Below, in pieces: positions 12,155-23,085 of a stretch of 64,000 nt of DNA. The DNA comes from Megalopta genalis (lineage: Eukaryota > Arthropoda > Insecta > Hymenoptera > Halictidae). Position 1 is the stretch's first letter. Each line of letters opens with the position of its first letter. The notes under the pieces were generated by a model. The model was not told the origin of the DNA. It did no database searches and saw nothing but the letters and a program-made list of their open reading frames with translations. Position numbers and translations under genes: made by a program. The stretch covers positions 12,388,966 through 12,452,965 of the forward strand of contig NC_135022.1 of assembly GCF_051020955.1 (NCBI RefSeq). Reading direction: 5' to 3'.

Positions 12155-12840
12155 CGGAGAAGGGCAAACGCGAAGGAGAGAAGCGCGGTGAGCCGAGAGG
12201 AGACCAGAGAGAAAGAGAGGAACAGGATCATCGAGGATTGGACAAACGAAACTCCTCCCGCGTTATCTGCGTCCAACCTGCACCCACGCATCAATTCACC
12301 GCGGCAACGGACAAAGAGAGAGAGGAGAGCCGGCGAGAGACCGAGAGAGAGACGCGGGACAGAGCCCGGGAGAGGGAGAAACCGATCCTCCACCATGCCA
12401 CCGATCTTTGCTACCGCTACCACCGCTACCACCCGGCAGCCATGACCCCGTACCAACATGCTCGCGCTACGAGGACCGCGAATTCGTCGCAACCAATCGC
12501 AAACAATCATCTGGACGATCGCTTTTCGACTACTGCCTTCCTCTCCCCGCTCCCCCTACGCGGGCTCGAGGATTCGCCTCTTTGAAGCGATTACGGGGAC
12601 ACGGACGGCTCGACAAAGCCAGTTAAATTGCCCGGGCTAGCCACCGGCTGCCATGGTTCAGCGAGACAATAGGGAAACGAGAGACGAGTGGAATTTTCGC
12701 GAGGAGAACGCGAGTGCCAACAATTCGCTGCGATTGTTCCAGACTTACGGAGAAGCGAAAGCGATAGAAAAACAAATGTGTAGTTGTTGTGGATAGGATT
12801 AACAGTCTTATAATAGTATAATTTTTAAGTTTATTGTACA
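12155..12840. other. Purine-rich to mixed DNA, possible transcribed leader, no gene called
   Basis: ATGs in good context occur at 12394 (16-codon frame) and 12653 (47-codon frame ending 12796). Neither product is recognisable and neither frame is followed by a clear splice donor. A GA-rich leader with short frames would fit a non-coding first exon, but this is only a possibility. Confidence 0.3.
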
Positions 12841-12844
12841 AATT

Positions 12845-13495
12845 ATTGCATTTTATTCGAGTTTGATTTATTGTACTTTATTCTATTCTAGTATTTTGCT
12901 TCCGTGTTTTTATTTTATCTATTTTATTTTATTGTCTTGTCTTTATTTTATCTATTTTATTTTATTTTCTGGTTTTCATTTTATCTGCTTTATTTTATTG
13001 TCTTGCCCTTATTTGATCTATTTTATTTTATTCTGTTATTCTTATTTTGTCTATTTTATTTTGCTTTCTTGTTTTTATTTTATCTACTTTATTTTATTGT
13101 CTTGTCCTTATTTGATCTATTTTATTTTGTTTTGTGTGTGTTATTCTTATTTTATCTATTTTATTTTGCTTTCTTGTTTTTATTTTCACTATCTTATTTT
13201 ATTGTCTCGTCTTTATTTGATCCATTTTATTTTATTTTGTTATTTTTATTTCATCTATTTTATTTCGCTTTCTTGTTTCTATTTTATCTATTTTATTTTA
13301 TTGCCTTGTCTTTATTTCATCTATTTCATTTTATTTTTTGTTTTTATTTTATCTACTCTATTTTATTATCTTGCCTTTATTTTAATTATTTTATTTTATT
13401 TCGTTACTCTTATATTCTATCTATTTTATTTTATTTTTTCGTTTCCATTTCATCTATTTTATTTTCTTGTGTTTTTATTTTATCTATAATAGTTA
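12845..13495. repeat. T-rich minisatellite (TTTATTTTATCTATTTTATT units)
   Basis: About 650 bp of degenerate tandem units built from TTATTTTATCTATTTTATTT joined by CTTGT or CTTTC linkers. It yields two frames of about 200 codons made almost only of Phe, Leu, Tyr, Ile and Ser, an artefact of the repeat. The first 60 bp or so, with its upstream flank, resembles 55040-55165. Confidence 0.93.
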
Positions 13496-13532
13496 ATACT
13501 ATCTAAATTTTATTTAGTTAATTATATCAGAC
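13496..13532. other. AT-rich linker
   Basis: Short unique sequence between the minisatellite and the hairpin-rich segment. Confidence 0.4.
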
Positions 13533-14033
13533 GCGTGGTCGCTAATGCCTTGCACTTAATGCGACCATGCCGAAATAAATACATTTGTATACTTATATAA
13601 AAAAAAACTTACATAATTAAATAAACAATTAAATAGTTAGACGTATAGATCTCCGCGATCGATCTACGGATCTTCTTCTCGACTCGCGGGGTCGCCTCTG
13701 TTGCGTCCAGAGACAAGGGCCATAAAAAGGTCCCACCATTGGGGAAACCCTTTCAGGCCCCAACAAGGGTCAAGGCAGACACCCCCCTCCAAGGGGTGAT
13801 TCGTGCCTTGACCAATAATAAACAATCTACCTCCATCCACGGGTGCTCTTCCACGACTTTCCAGCGTTGGAAGAGCATTCTTCCACCAGCGCTCGCAGAG
13901 AGTACAACACAAAAAATAAAGTTCTCTAAGGCTACTAGAGACCCTTCCACGTCATTAGTTTGCCGTAGGAAGCGCGAATCGAGCGTACAAGAGTTCGGTC
14001 GCGCATGTACGTTAGGCGACTAACCGAACGTAC
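13533..14033. ncRNA. Hairpin-dense segment, candidate structured RNA or repeat terminus
   Basis: Consecutive inverted repeats are visible. 13533-13570 has 10-bp arms with one G.T pair around GGTCGC. TTGGGG (13739) pairs with CCCCAA (13758). GGTCAAGGCA (13768) pairs with TGCCTTGACC (13804), with an inner CACCCC/GGGGTG stem. TGCTCTTCCA (13844) pairs with TGGAAGAGCA (13868). TCTCTA (13923) pairs with TAGAGA (13936). GTTCGGT..CGC (13993) pairs with GCGACTAACCGAAC (14016), with a 4-nt bulge. Perfect 9-10 bp arms this close together exceed chance. I do not recognise an RNA family. Retrotransposon LTR or UTR sequence is the main alternative. Confidence 0.3.
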
Positions 14034-14726
14034 GGACAAAACAGCCTCGATCGAATGTTCCGAGAACTCGATATTGTTGCGCTATCTCTGGAACACGTGA
14101 TTATGCGTCGCCGCACCGTAAGAATGTTATCGGGGGCGATTTGTCGGCTGAATCGATCAGCCGCTACAAATATACGCGTCCGCGACTTGCGGTCGTCGCG
14201 AAAACCACGAACGCGCCGAGCTCGGGCAAGGAGGCGGGATGATCTTTACGGTTACCAGAGTTTTCCATAAATTCCGTGGAATCGGAAGACGGGTGTACGC
14301 GCAGAGCTTGCCGCGCGGTAGACGCACAAATCTCGTCGGAATAAGATTCAACGGGCCTGGCCGGGAGAGTTAACAAGGATGATTCGAGGTTGCCCACGTT
14401 AAAAGCCGGCTAATTGATTGAATTTATGTGAGCGCCGGATAGAGAGCCGCTACCGAGAGACGACGGGCCGGCAGGCCGGCCGACCAGCTTCCGTAAATTC
14501 AATAAATCCTGCCCCGCGAGCCCCGCTCCGTTCGCTTTTACTTGCTGTCTCGTGTCGCGAAATTGACAGGGCCCGGAGTACAGGCCTTTTTGCTACAGGA
14601 TAACGCGATTTCTCCGGCCTTCTTGTAAACCGAATCTCGCTCGAACCTCGCATAAACTCGGGGCGAGTAGGTAGGGTAAGGGTCCGAGTTGCTAACAAAT
14701 TAAGCGCATTTTTTCGTGCATCTATA
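14034..14726. other. GC-rich DNA, no recognisable gene
   Basis: CpG-rich, with open frames on both strands and no recognisable domain. Confidence 0.5.
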
Positions 14727-14842
14727 TATTGGGTTGGCAACTAAGTAATTGCCGATTTCAGTTATAGAAGTCTCCCACTCCCATTTTTATGGTATCCGTA
14801 AATGTTATATTATAAAATTATTATTATTATTATTATTATTAT
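14727..14842. mobile_element. Left-end fragment of the 580-bp mariner derivative
   Basis: Starts TATTGGGTTGGCAACTAAGT and continues through the subterminal sequence (ACTCCCATTTTTATGG) and (ATT)n tract seen in the copies at 25354, 25544 and 50513. It is then cut off by another mariner end at about 14843. Confidence 0.85.
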
Positions 14843-15000
14843 TAGGTCTACCGGAAAGTTCAGTCCGTTTTTGAATCGAAATATAACACAATTTTCATAC
14901 ACTTAATAATATTTATTGTAGAATATACTTTCCATCGTTGCTTATGACTTCTTGCCAGCGCGATGGCAACTTGTAAATGCCATTTTTTAATTTATATTCG
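14843..15000 (-). mobile_element. mariner 3'-end fragment (second subfamily)
   Basis: The end TAGGTCTACCGGAAAGTTCA is a mariner-type terminal repeat. On the minus strand 14981-14913 reads KLPSRWQEVISNDGKYILQ then stop, the C-terminus typical of mariner transposases. Everything upstream of these residues is missing. The inner border is approximate. A related end lies in opposite orientation at 19733-19868. Confidence 0.85.
14913..14981 (-). pseudogene. mariner transposase C-terminal remnant
   Basis: The 22 in-frame codons include the conserved tail LPSRWQEVISNDGKYIL and end in TAA. The DNA-binding and catalytic (DDD) parts are absent, so it cannot be functional. Confidence 0.85.
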
Positions 15001-15111
15001 ATTAATTATTGATACAGTAGGATGTACGAGGATTGCTGTTACGATTGTTATTACTTGGAATAATCAAAAATCGAAATAATAAAGATCGAGGGAAATATAT
15101 TAGGTCTACCG

Positions 15112-15374
15112 GAATTATAAGCAATAGATATTTATAATAAACAACATAAAGGTAACACATATAAACAGAGAATGTTACCTTTATTATGCTGATTATTATT
15201 ATAATAATTATAATAATAATTATTATAATAATCAGCATAATACTATGATAAATATATAAATTTATATTACAATAAATACATAAATATTTATAATAAACAA
15301 CATAAAGGTAACACACATAAACAGAGAATGTTACCATCATGCTATTTATTATAAATATTTATTGCTTATAATTC
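15112..15374. mobile_element. AT-rich hairpin MITE with internal direct repeat
   Basis: The left end GAATTATAAGCAATAGATAT is mirrored by the right end ATATTTATTGCTTATAATTC, giving inverted arms of about 28 bp. Inside, a 50-bp segment starting ATTTATAATAAACAACATAA is repeated directly about 160 bp apart. The centre is an (ATT)/(AAT) palindrome at about 15185-15235. It directly follows a TAGGTCTACCGG remnant at 15101. Confidence 0.75.
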
Positions 15375-16356
15375 TTAGCGAATTCTTCGCAAGCTGTTTA
15401 CCATAGAACCGCGATTATCGTTAAAACAAATGAAAGTGACGGTAGTCGGGGCAACCTGATCAACCACGATGCCGATCCTAATTTCATCCAGAGTCGAAGA
15501 AGCGGCCAGTTTACTCGTTCGATTCATCCGAGGAAGGAATTCCCGACAGGAAAGAATTCCGGAAGGTGGCAGGGAGACCGATGGCGGCGGGCCATTCAAT
15601 GCAGATGAACGTCCAGCGGAAGAGTAGTGGGTGTCCAGAAATCGGTGCTCGATTTATGGCTCATTGAACGATACTTTTCCAAGGGGCCGAAGCGAGAGAG
15701 AGCGAGAGAGGAGAGAGAGAGAGAGAACGCGGCCGAGCTCGATCGAACGGAAAAGTCGACGAGAGAGACTTGCTCTCCCGCGGTTGATGGCAAACATCGT
15801 GTGCCGGTACCGTTACAAGTGCCCCCGGGCAATCGGCTACAATCCGATTGTGCCTCTTGTTTTTCCTGCTCGTTGCTCGGCCAGTTCCTCGGCAACCTCG
15901 AACCTGTTCCACGGGTGCGCGCTTCTGCCTGCACACAACCTCCGCTCCGAGAGCCTAGCCCGCGAACCTTCGAGGCCTCGCGCCTCGTCTCGCCTCATCT
16001 CTCGCCTCGTCCCGCCTCGCGCCGCGTTTTCACCGAGAATCCGACGGACTCCGCCGCTCCGGGCTCCTCCGCCAGGAATTCCTGCTCCGTTTCTAATCGA
16101 CTCGCGACTTTGCCTCACCCCTACGGCTCGCCCGAGTAACTTTCCTTCTTTTCGTTCGGATTGCTAATCTTAGAGAGACCCTTGCCTCTCGAACGCGCCG
16201 TATCCTCTTCCAGGAATAGGCGCGAACGCTCGATAGCGTTGAATCCTCCGCGGAGGATGAGCACGTTAACCATTGCTTAGTTTATGCGTCCTCTGAATTA
16301 TCCTGCTAAGCGCGTACTTGTAAGGCGACACGCGTAGAGAGTTCGTGGGATACGCT
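15375..16356. other. GC-rich DNA with GA tract, no recognisable gene
   Basis: A GA-rich tract lies at about 15692-15726. Overlapping open frames in several phases between 15600 and 16170 have no recognisable domain. Confidence 0.5.
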
Positions 16357-16964
16357 TTAACCTTTCAGAACGGCACGCCACTATAGTGGCTTTCGCGGAT
16401 GTCATCTCTCTGGACGACGAGCCATTATAGTGGTTTGCTCTAGTAGCTCACTCGATCATCGTTTGAACCAAATAATCGTCTTTATATGCATTGTTTCACA
16501 CTGATTTTGTTTTCGCATCGATTTACAATAGTCTACAGGGTGTCAAAGAAATGTCTCGGAATCTGGAAATGGCGGGTTCCTCGGATCATTTGAAGCAACT
16601 TCTTCCTTTACAAAAATGTTCTCCGGAGCACCGTTAACGAGTTATCAACGAAAAACAGTGGCCAATAAGAATCGAGTGCGGCTGACGCGAGGCGGCCCAG
16701 CCAACCAGCGCGCGAAGCCCAGTTCCGCTCATTGGCTCGATCGCCTCCCGCCAGCCGAGCTCGCCTCTCATTGGTCACTGTTTTTCGTTAATAACTCGTT
16801 AACGGTGGCTCGGAGAAAATTTTTGTAAAGGAAAAAGTTGCTTCGAATGGCCCGAGGAACCCGCCACTTTCGGATTGCGAGACATTTTCGGGACACCCTG
16901 CATATACAGTATCAGAGTCTGTACGGTACACAACAGACTCTGCCGTCCAGAGAAATAACCTCGC
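16357..16964. mobile_element. TTAA MITE with nested family A MITE, inverted and one end degraded
   Basis: Reverse-complement counterpart of 5191-5785. It starts TTAACCTTTCAGAACGGCAC. The flanks shared with copy 1 (GATGCGAAGACAAAA-like and CTCTGCCGTCCAGAGAAATA) bracket the family A element. The right end breaks off after TAACCTCGCTAGGTTA without a clean TTAA, so that terminus is lost or decayed. Confidence 0.85.
16536..16900. mobile_element. Palindromic MITE, family A copy 2
   Basis: Ends CAGGGTGTCAAAGAAATGTC and GACATTTTCGGGACACCCTG. The long inverted arms are as in copy 1. An arm-derived 70-codon frame (16616-16828) is an artefact. Confidence 0.9.
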
Positions 16965-17598
16965 TAGGTTACGTAAAAAATAAATAAAAAAATCTAGGTA
17001 ATAATATTGAGTACATTTATCTTGAAAAAAAGTTGTATGTAGACTTTTGGCAACAATACGCGTTTATTACTAAAATTATTGTAGACGTAAACAAATGGCC
17101 AAAAATCTGGCATATATCCAATAAAATTTTCAAATGCAACATCAAACGTTCATAGCTTACCTAACAACAGATGAGAAGTGATTTTTCTTTTTCAATTAGA
17201 TAAATCGCTCCTTTATAGGAAACTCGAGAAAAGAAAATATCTCTCCAAGTAGCACATCGAAGGTTATCAACCACCACATTCAAATGTCAAAAAAACATAT
17301 AATTCACCCGCCAAAAGTAATGTCGAGTCTTTTCTTTCACACACGGTCTATTGTCTATTGTTATCAACGTGTGTTCGGAAACGCACAAACTCAGGTTTTT
17401 GAATAAAATTAAGTGGAACTGGAATGTAGACAATTGGCAACAAAAAATATGCATTTAAGGGTTAATTCAAATTAATTTTAATTTAATCCGATTTAATTTT
17501 AATTCGATTCCATTTTAACTTCATTTTATTTCATTTTAATTCGATTTCGTTTTAATCTTTGTAAATTGTAATTCAATTCAAATTAATTTTAATTCAAC
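16965..17598. other. AT-rich DNA with two short direct repeats
   Basis: TGTAGACTTTTGGCAACAA (about 17037) recurs as TGTAGACAATTGGCAACAA about 388 bp downstream. The segment then reaches GCATTTAAGGGTTAA (17451-17465), which looks like a lone TTAA-element end. No coding signal. Confidence 0.5.
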
Positions 17599-17814
17599 TT
17601 AAGTATTTATACTCGAATGGTGTATCCGAGGCACCACTAAAAACTGTTGTATCACGTTCCAAAATAATCCACACATTGTCATATTTATTTACGAGTCGCA
17701 AGACCCGATCACGTACGTGGAAAATGCAGTAAATCATGCAAACTAGAAACACTGTAAGCGAGAAAAACGATTTTAGATTTAAGAGTTGAAATGGCTTCGG
17801 GTGCAAAGGGTTAA
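17599..17814. mobile_element. TTAA-bounded MITE, degraded, 216 bp
   Basis: Runs from TTAAGTATTTATACTCGAAT to GGGTGCAAAGGGTTAA. The internal phrase TATCACGTTCCAAAATA matches the reverse complement of 51550-51590, placing it in the CCCTTTGCACTCGA family. Confidence 0.65.
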
Positions 17815-19425
17815 TTAAATTTAATTTTAATTTATTTGTATCGATCGACTACACCGGCACGAGCGTATCATAAAAATAATACAAATAATAATGGCGATAA
17901 TCACGGTGACATAACCGACAATAAAACAAGGATTAAATATGGTTGCGTGCATTGGCAATGGCGGAGCGCTTTGAACGAATTGCAGGAATTTCAAGGAAGC
18001 ATTCGAGCGGATGGCAATAACTTCGTCGAGTTTAAATCGACAGCTACTCTTAATCTGAATTCAGTCAAGGTTATTTTAATTCTCTAATCATTTCCCCATT
18101 AATCCCCTACATACTAATACATACTAATGATACGCGGATTTTATGCATTCGCAGCGAGAACGGATAAACGATGCACCGGGACGTTCAAGATGAAAAAGAA
18201 GAATTTGAAATACAAGATAGCCCCGCGACCGGTGACGTTTGGTAACGCGTAACTCTCTGCAAAAGTGGCTAAAATACTCCGGTCGAACGGTGCAAGCTGC
18301 GTAGGATTTACCGGCGCGTTCAGGTTCGCGCGGCGTCGCGGTGCATAATCGTCCGAATCCTAATCCAGCGGGTCCGCGAAGAGTGGAAAAGGCCCATCGA
18401 CGGGTTCTCGGGAGCGCGAGGCTCTCTCGCGCCTCGCGTCTCGCCTCGCGGTTCTAGCCGAGGCCGCGGTCTACCTGGATTATTGCACCACTAAATTGCG
18501 CGTAACTGTATCGACCGCGCGCACCACCCAGATTATACGCATTAAGATCCTCCGTATTAGATTACCCGGCGAGAGCGTATCTCGAGAACAAGATCAAGGT
18601 TGCTGTTATATTCCTCGGAAAAACATAATTGCGAGCCGGCCGCATAGCTCATCGGGTCCTGCTGCATTATCCACCTGTGTTTCTCCTTTTCCGTTCTCCC
18701 CCCTCCGGCCGATGTTGTTCGTCCGCGAGCTCCCGCGAGCCACGAAAATCCCGCGGGCCGAGCGATTTTTCGGCCGCGAACGGCCCGCCGCATCCTCGAG
18801 ATCTCGTCGGAACCACGGCCGATTTCGTTTCGACTCGATTCTTCGAGGGATCCGAATCGAACCGATTCCACGAACCGGTCGCAGTCCGAGGTTTAGGTTT
18901 CCGAGAAGGAATCGTGGACATCTTCGGAGGCACAGCCTCTACGGCGGAGCTGTAATTACCCGGCAACGGGGCAAGAACGATTGGGGTAGCGAATCGTTGA
19001 TGAGGTACCGAAACCGCGGCCGTCGCCGCCGCCGCCGCCGATCCTCCGCTTTTAATTAGCTTTTCTCGAAATCGAGCGTCCTTAAGGGAGCGCAGACACG
19101 CGAGCCCTCGCGTGGCTCTCGTGGGACCCGCCGAAACTCGTAAACCAAAAATGCATCGCCCGGTCCCCCAACATCCCCCCGCCGCGTTTTTATCGACGCC
19201 GTGGCCTCGAGGATATCGCGCGCGCGCTCGGAACACCATATATTTATATATATATATCCCATCGCAGAAGAATTCTCCTTTTACCATGTCGCAGGAAAAT
19301 CGTACGAGCTACGAAACTCGAAACTCCATTGCACGGCGACACGCGTGGGGTTGATGCACCGGCTATGGCCGGTGCACCGTTGCTCGTCATCTGTTTTATG
19401 GTTGGACTGACGATTTTATGCAATT
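17815..19425. other. Unique-looking DNA, AT-rich then GC-rich, no recognisable gene
   Basis: 17850-17965 is distantly related to 46780-46900 (sharing GGTTGCGT and ACAAGAATTAA-like phrases). The motif CGCGGATTTTATGCATTCGC occurs at about 18134. From 18300 it is CpG-rich with frames open on both strands. A short TA run lies at 19238-19257. No domain recognised. Confidence 0.5.
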
Positions 19426-19429
19426 CGTT

Positions 19430-19705
19430 GTAATAATAATATAATAAAAATAATATAATAATATACATAGTATAATAATAATATAATAATAATATGATAT
19501 ATTTATTATTATATCATTTTTATTATATTATTATTATATTTGTATTATTATTGTTATTATATTATATAATATTATATTATTATTATATTATATTATATTA
19601 TAATAATTATTATAATTATTATAATAATATATATTATATATTATTTTTATTATATCATATTAAATTATTATTATTATTATATTATTATTTGCACATACTC
19701 ATTTG
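19430..19705. repeat. AT-rich simple repeat, (TAA/TTA)n
   Basis: Almost entirely AAT, ATT and TATTA units on both strands with inverted symmetry. It breaks into the mariner fragment that follows. Confidence 0.9.
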
Positions 19706-19732
19706 AGACATATATTTTTGAAAAATATTGCT

Positions 19733-19868
19733 CACGAATTGCCATCACGCTGGCAAGAGGTCGTAAGTAACGACGGAAATTATATTGTACAATAAATATT
19801 ACTAAATTTATGAAAAATCTATTGTTTCCTTTCATTTCTCAAACGGACAGAACTTTCCGGTAGACTTA
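19733..19868 (+). mobile_element. mariner 3'-end fragment (second subfamily)
   Basis: The plus strand reads HELPSRWQEVVSNDGNYIVQ then TAA (19793-19795), the mariner transposase C-terminus. The 3' untranslated part follows and ends in the terminal repeat GAACTTTCCGGTAGACTTA. The 5' part is missing. Same subfamily as the remnant at 14843-15000, in the opposite orientation. Confidence 0.85.
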
Positions 19869-20260
19869 ATATATTGTTTCTAGCGGATACGTACAATTAA
19901 TGAAAGAAAACTGCTTTTTTACACCCCAAAGTATTCTTTGTAAAGAAGTTGTGGAATTCTGTGCTTTTCTTAGAATAATAATATAGATCGCATGGTAAAT
20001 GGAACAGCTAAATTTGCCGACTATGCGTACGAAAAATGTAGCCGAAGCATGATCTCAATGAGAAAAAGAAAATGCAATGCGAAGAAAATGTCTAGCAAAG
20101 AAGATGAAACGGGTGAAAGCGGTTGAAAAACAAATTAGGAGCGAAAGGAAGGAAATTGGAAGAAAGTAAAATAAAACTACTTTTACACACACACAAAACA
20201 AAATATAGTGGAGCGAGATTTTTTTCAAGATTACGCTGCATATTAAACACATACATATAT
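19869..20260. other. AT-rich DNA, no gene seen
   Basis: Short AT-rich frames only. No domain or repeat recognised. Confidence 0.5.
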
Positions 20261-20405
20261 AGGATGTCCCATAAGTATGTCAACACCCGGAAAGGGATGA
20301 CTATTTAGGTTATTTCAAGTAACTTTTTTCTTAGCGAGAATGCAATCCGCGGCTTTGTTACGAGTTGTTAATGAAAAACGCCGATCAATGAGAATAACAG
20401 ATTCT
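20261..20405. mobile_element. Palindromic MITE family A, diverged half copy
   Basis: AGGATGTCCCATAAGTATGT is followed by TTTCAAGTAACTTTTTTCTT and ACGAGTTGTTAATGAAAAAC, a diverged version of one family A arm. The second arm is missing. Confidence 0.7.
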
Positions 20406-20667
20406 TCAGAATTCACACAAATAAAATAATACTTCAAGTAGGACATAAAATTTCAGTAGCTAAAATACTTGATTTTGATAATCCACGGTTAAAGTATGAA
20501 ACAAATATTTTATTTTGACACTGTGAAGCGTCAAATGAAATAGTTTATTCTGGCAATCTAAAATTTATAAATTATAAAAATTATTAAATTGTTAAATTGT
20601 TAATTGTTGAATTATAAAAATAAATATCTTATCTTGATGATCTAAAACACAAGATAAAGTAGTCTGT
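20406..20667. other. AT-rich DNA, no gene seen
   Basis: Contains short AATTGTTAAATTGTT-type repeats near 20580-20625. No coding signal. Confidence 0.5.
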
Positions 20668-21118
20668 AATGTACGGTTAAAGCTAGTACGTCACCCATGT
20701 TTATTTCTATGCATTCGAAACTTTAGAAATTCTATAGATGTAAGTCGAAACATTGAAGCATTCAGATGAAAATTTTCCAATATAGCTGTCCCAATAGTCA
20801 TTGTTATTACCATATTATTGTTCTTAATTATTATTATATTATTATTATTATATTATTATTATATTATTATTATTATATTATTATTATATTATTATTATAT
20901 TATATTATTATTATTATTCTTAATTATTATTCATCCTCCTATTGCTATTACTATCGTTAATGACGCTATTGCAATGTTCTTTGTAACAAAGTTGTCACCC
21001 CGTTGACACGACAAACAATTTCAAGGTAGAATACTAAAAACGGGGGATGAAAAAATTGCGTTTGACTTTGCGGCGGCTTTCCCGATGGAATATCCCGTCT
21101 CGCGAGAATTCGCGGACC
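20668..21118. repeat. Dispersed repeat E, copy 1 (inverted relative to 59288-59657)
   Basis: Matches the reverse complement of 59288-59657 from GTACGGTTAAAGCTAGTACG at the left to GAATATCCCGTCTCGCGAGAATTC at the right. This copy is longer because an (ATT)n tract of about 110 bp (20815-20930) has expanded inside it. It may be an old transposon copy, but I see no terminal inverted repeats. Confidence 0.85.
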
Positions 21119-21361
21119 CGGCGCCCGCGTCTACCCTAAAACCGACACCACCGACTTTCGTTGCGTAACGCGGAGAATATGGTGGCACGATAGCGAACGT
21201 GTTAACGGAGATGTAACTCGTTCCTCGAATCGACGCGCCGCATTTCAATCGAGAATCGGTACCGTGTAATCGGATTACACCCCGGCCAGCTGTGATTGTA
21301 ACGTTAACCGGTAAGAAATCGCGCGAACAAAAAGAAGAAAGAGATCGGTGTGGCGGAGAGT

Positions 21362-21425
<64 letters not shown>

Positions 21426-22051
21426 AGGCAGGCGAGCTGTTGCTGCTGCTCGAGGCCTGCAGGAAACAAGGAACGCGTTAACAGCCGGTGGACCAGTCTC
21501 CGACAGCGAGCAACCGGGAATAAACAAGGTGGCGGTATCGTCCGCCGTTGTATTTTATAATGCCCCGGGATGGAGTTTTCGTGTTACACGTGTTGCGCGC
21601 GGGGAATAACACCGGCACGTAGGGCCCCGGCCTGGCCCCGGTCGGTCCCAACAGGCCACGGCAGGCCCCACGGGGGGGCTGCTGTGTGGCCTGGTGAATG
21701 GCCTAGAACGCTCTGCTCCGCTGCTCCTACGATAAATTTCCACCAGCGCCGATTTCCGGTTTCGACCGGGAAACCAGCGACTCCGTGGGACCCGGACCAC
21801 CGACCGTTTAGCAACAGGTTGCCGGGACACGCGAGTTTGTCGTTTTGCCTCGAAACTGTCGGTCATCGCCACTGGAACGATCTACGAGCCCGGGTTTCGA
21901 GCGCGATCTACACAAACGATAAAGCTAGGACACGTACCGAGATCTGACGTCGCGTGAAATCGCGGGAAATCAGGTGACATTAGAACAGTGCGAGACCGAG
22001 TATTTCTATCGGGTCGAATCTGACGGGGACAGATCGACGTCGTGTCACCAC
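21119..22051. other. GC-rich DNA with GA tract, no recognisable gene
   Basis: Holds a near-perfect (GA)n run at 21364-21424. Flanking frames up to 168 codons include the repeat and have no recognisable domain. Confidence 0.55.
21364..21424. repeat. (GA)n microsatellite
   Basis: About 30 GA units without interruption. Confidence 0.97.
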
Positions 22052-22734
22052 GCTGTTCATGCGCTCGCGAAAGTATTCGTACACCTTTTAAAACGCACTT
22101 TTTTAAATCTTTTTTGAAACTGGGCCAAGTGACTTGAATATTTTTTAGATGACAAAGGAATTGATATACTAGAGAATAATCAAAATGTCTTTTTAAAGTT
22201 TTTCTGCTGTTTGGTATGACAAAAAGAATATAAAAAGCTCTCGTCTTTTAACTTTTTTATCTGAGTTTATAACGAAAATTTAAAAAATCCATGGATCTCG
22301 GTAAGTTGCATGCGTGCTGAAAATTTGATCGAAATCGGTTAACCGCGAGTCGAGCCGGAGGCTTTTTACAGTTTCTGGTCAAAATCGTGACAAAACTGCG
22401 ATTTTTGCCATCTTTAATTTGTTGTAACTCGTAACAACGTCAACTGATTATGATGCTATTATGATCAAATATCATATCATAGTTGCCGAGATCTACGAAG
22501 GACGTTTTTTAAATTTTCGTTATAGGCTCAGATGAAAAAGTTATAAAACGGGAGATTTTTATGTTTTTTTGTCATCCTAAATAATAGCAAAATTTAAGAA
22601 AGACATTTTGGTCATTGTTTAGTATACTAGTCTCTCTATTATCTAAAAAAAATTCAAGTCACTTAGTCCAGTCCTAAAGAAGTTTTAAAAAAGTGCGTTT
22701 TAAAAGATGTACAAATACTTTTGTGGATCACTGT
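22052..22734. mobile_element. Fold-back element with Tc1-type termini, about 680 bp
   Basis: The left arm reads AAGTATTCGTACACCTTTTA then AAACGCACTTTTTTAAA. The right arm mirrors it with TTTAAAAAAGTGCGTTTTAA then AGATGTACAAATACTTTTG. The inverted arms extend far inward, with matching phrases such as AAGTGACTTGAA / TTCAAGTCACTT and GAGTTTATAACGAAAATTT / AAATTTTCGTTATAGGCTC. The CAGTG...AAGTATTCGTACA pattern resembles ends of Tc1-like transposons. There is no transposase, so it is non-autonomous. Confidence 0.85.
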
Positions 22735-22905
22735 ATGTATGTATGTATCTGCAATGATGTGATTGCATAGAGGCAACGTTTAGGCAACACATAGTATACG
22801 ATAATAACTAGGCCGCGAATCTTAACGCAAAACAAAAGTTTTCCAACATGGTCGTAAGAAATATGAATTGAATAAAAAGAATTTATTTCTTTTAATACTT
22901 TGGAT
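22735..22905. other. Unique AT-rich DNA
   Basis: A short (TATG)n run sits at the left edge. Nothing else recognised. Confidence 0.4.
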
Positions 22906-23085
22906 AAGTCGAAATTCAGTAAATTCTCCCCAATTTTCCATCAGCTTGTGAACAAAGATAGACCATTTGGGAAGAAGAGATACGATTACAGTAATTTCTC
23001 CCTAATTCGCGCTCAGATTGCGCACAAAAATGGGCGATTTGAGAAAAAGAGATACGATTATTCGAGCCTTGCGTCTCGTTTTTCA
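22906..23085. mobile_element. Palindromic MITE family B, tandem half copies
   Basis: Two successive left arms are present, one from CAGTAAATTCTCCCC and one from ACAGTAATTTCTCCCTAATT. Both run into GAGATACGATTA. The second is cut by a family A element at about 23086. Confidence 0.8.

Noticed and set aside
12653..12796. 47-codon frame beginning at CCATGG
   Set aside because: Good start context but an unrecognisable product with no splice donor, running into AT-rich DNA. Too short to support alone.
12863..13506. Two overlapping frames of about 200 codons resembling a multi-pass membrane protein
   Set aside because: They are translations of a TTTTATTTTATCTA minisatellite. The hydrophobic Phe/Leu/Tyr periodicity follows from the repeat.
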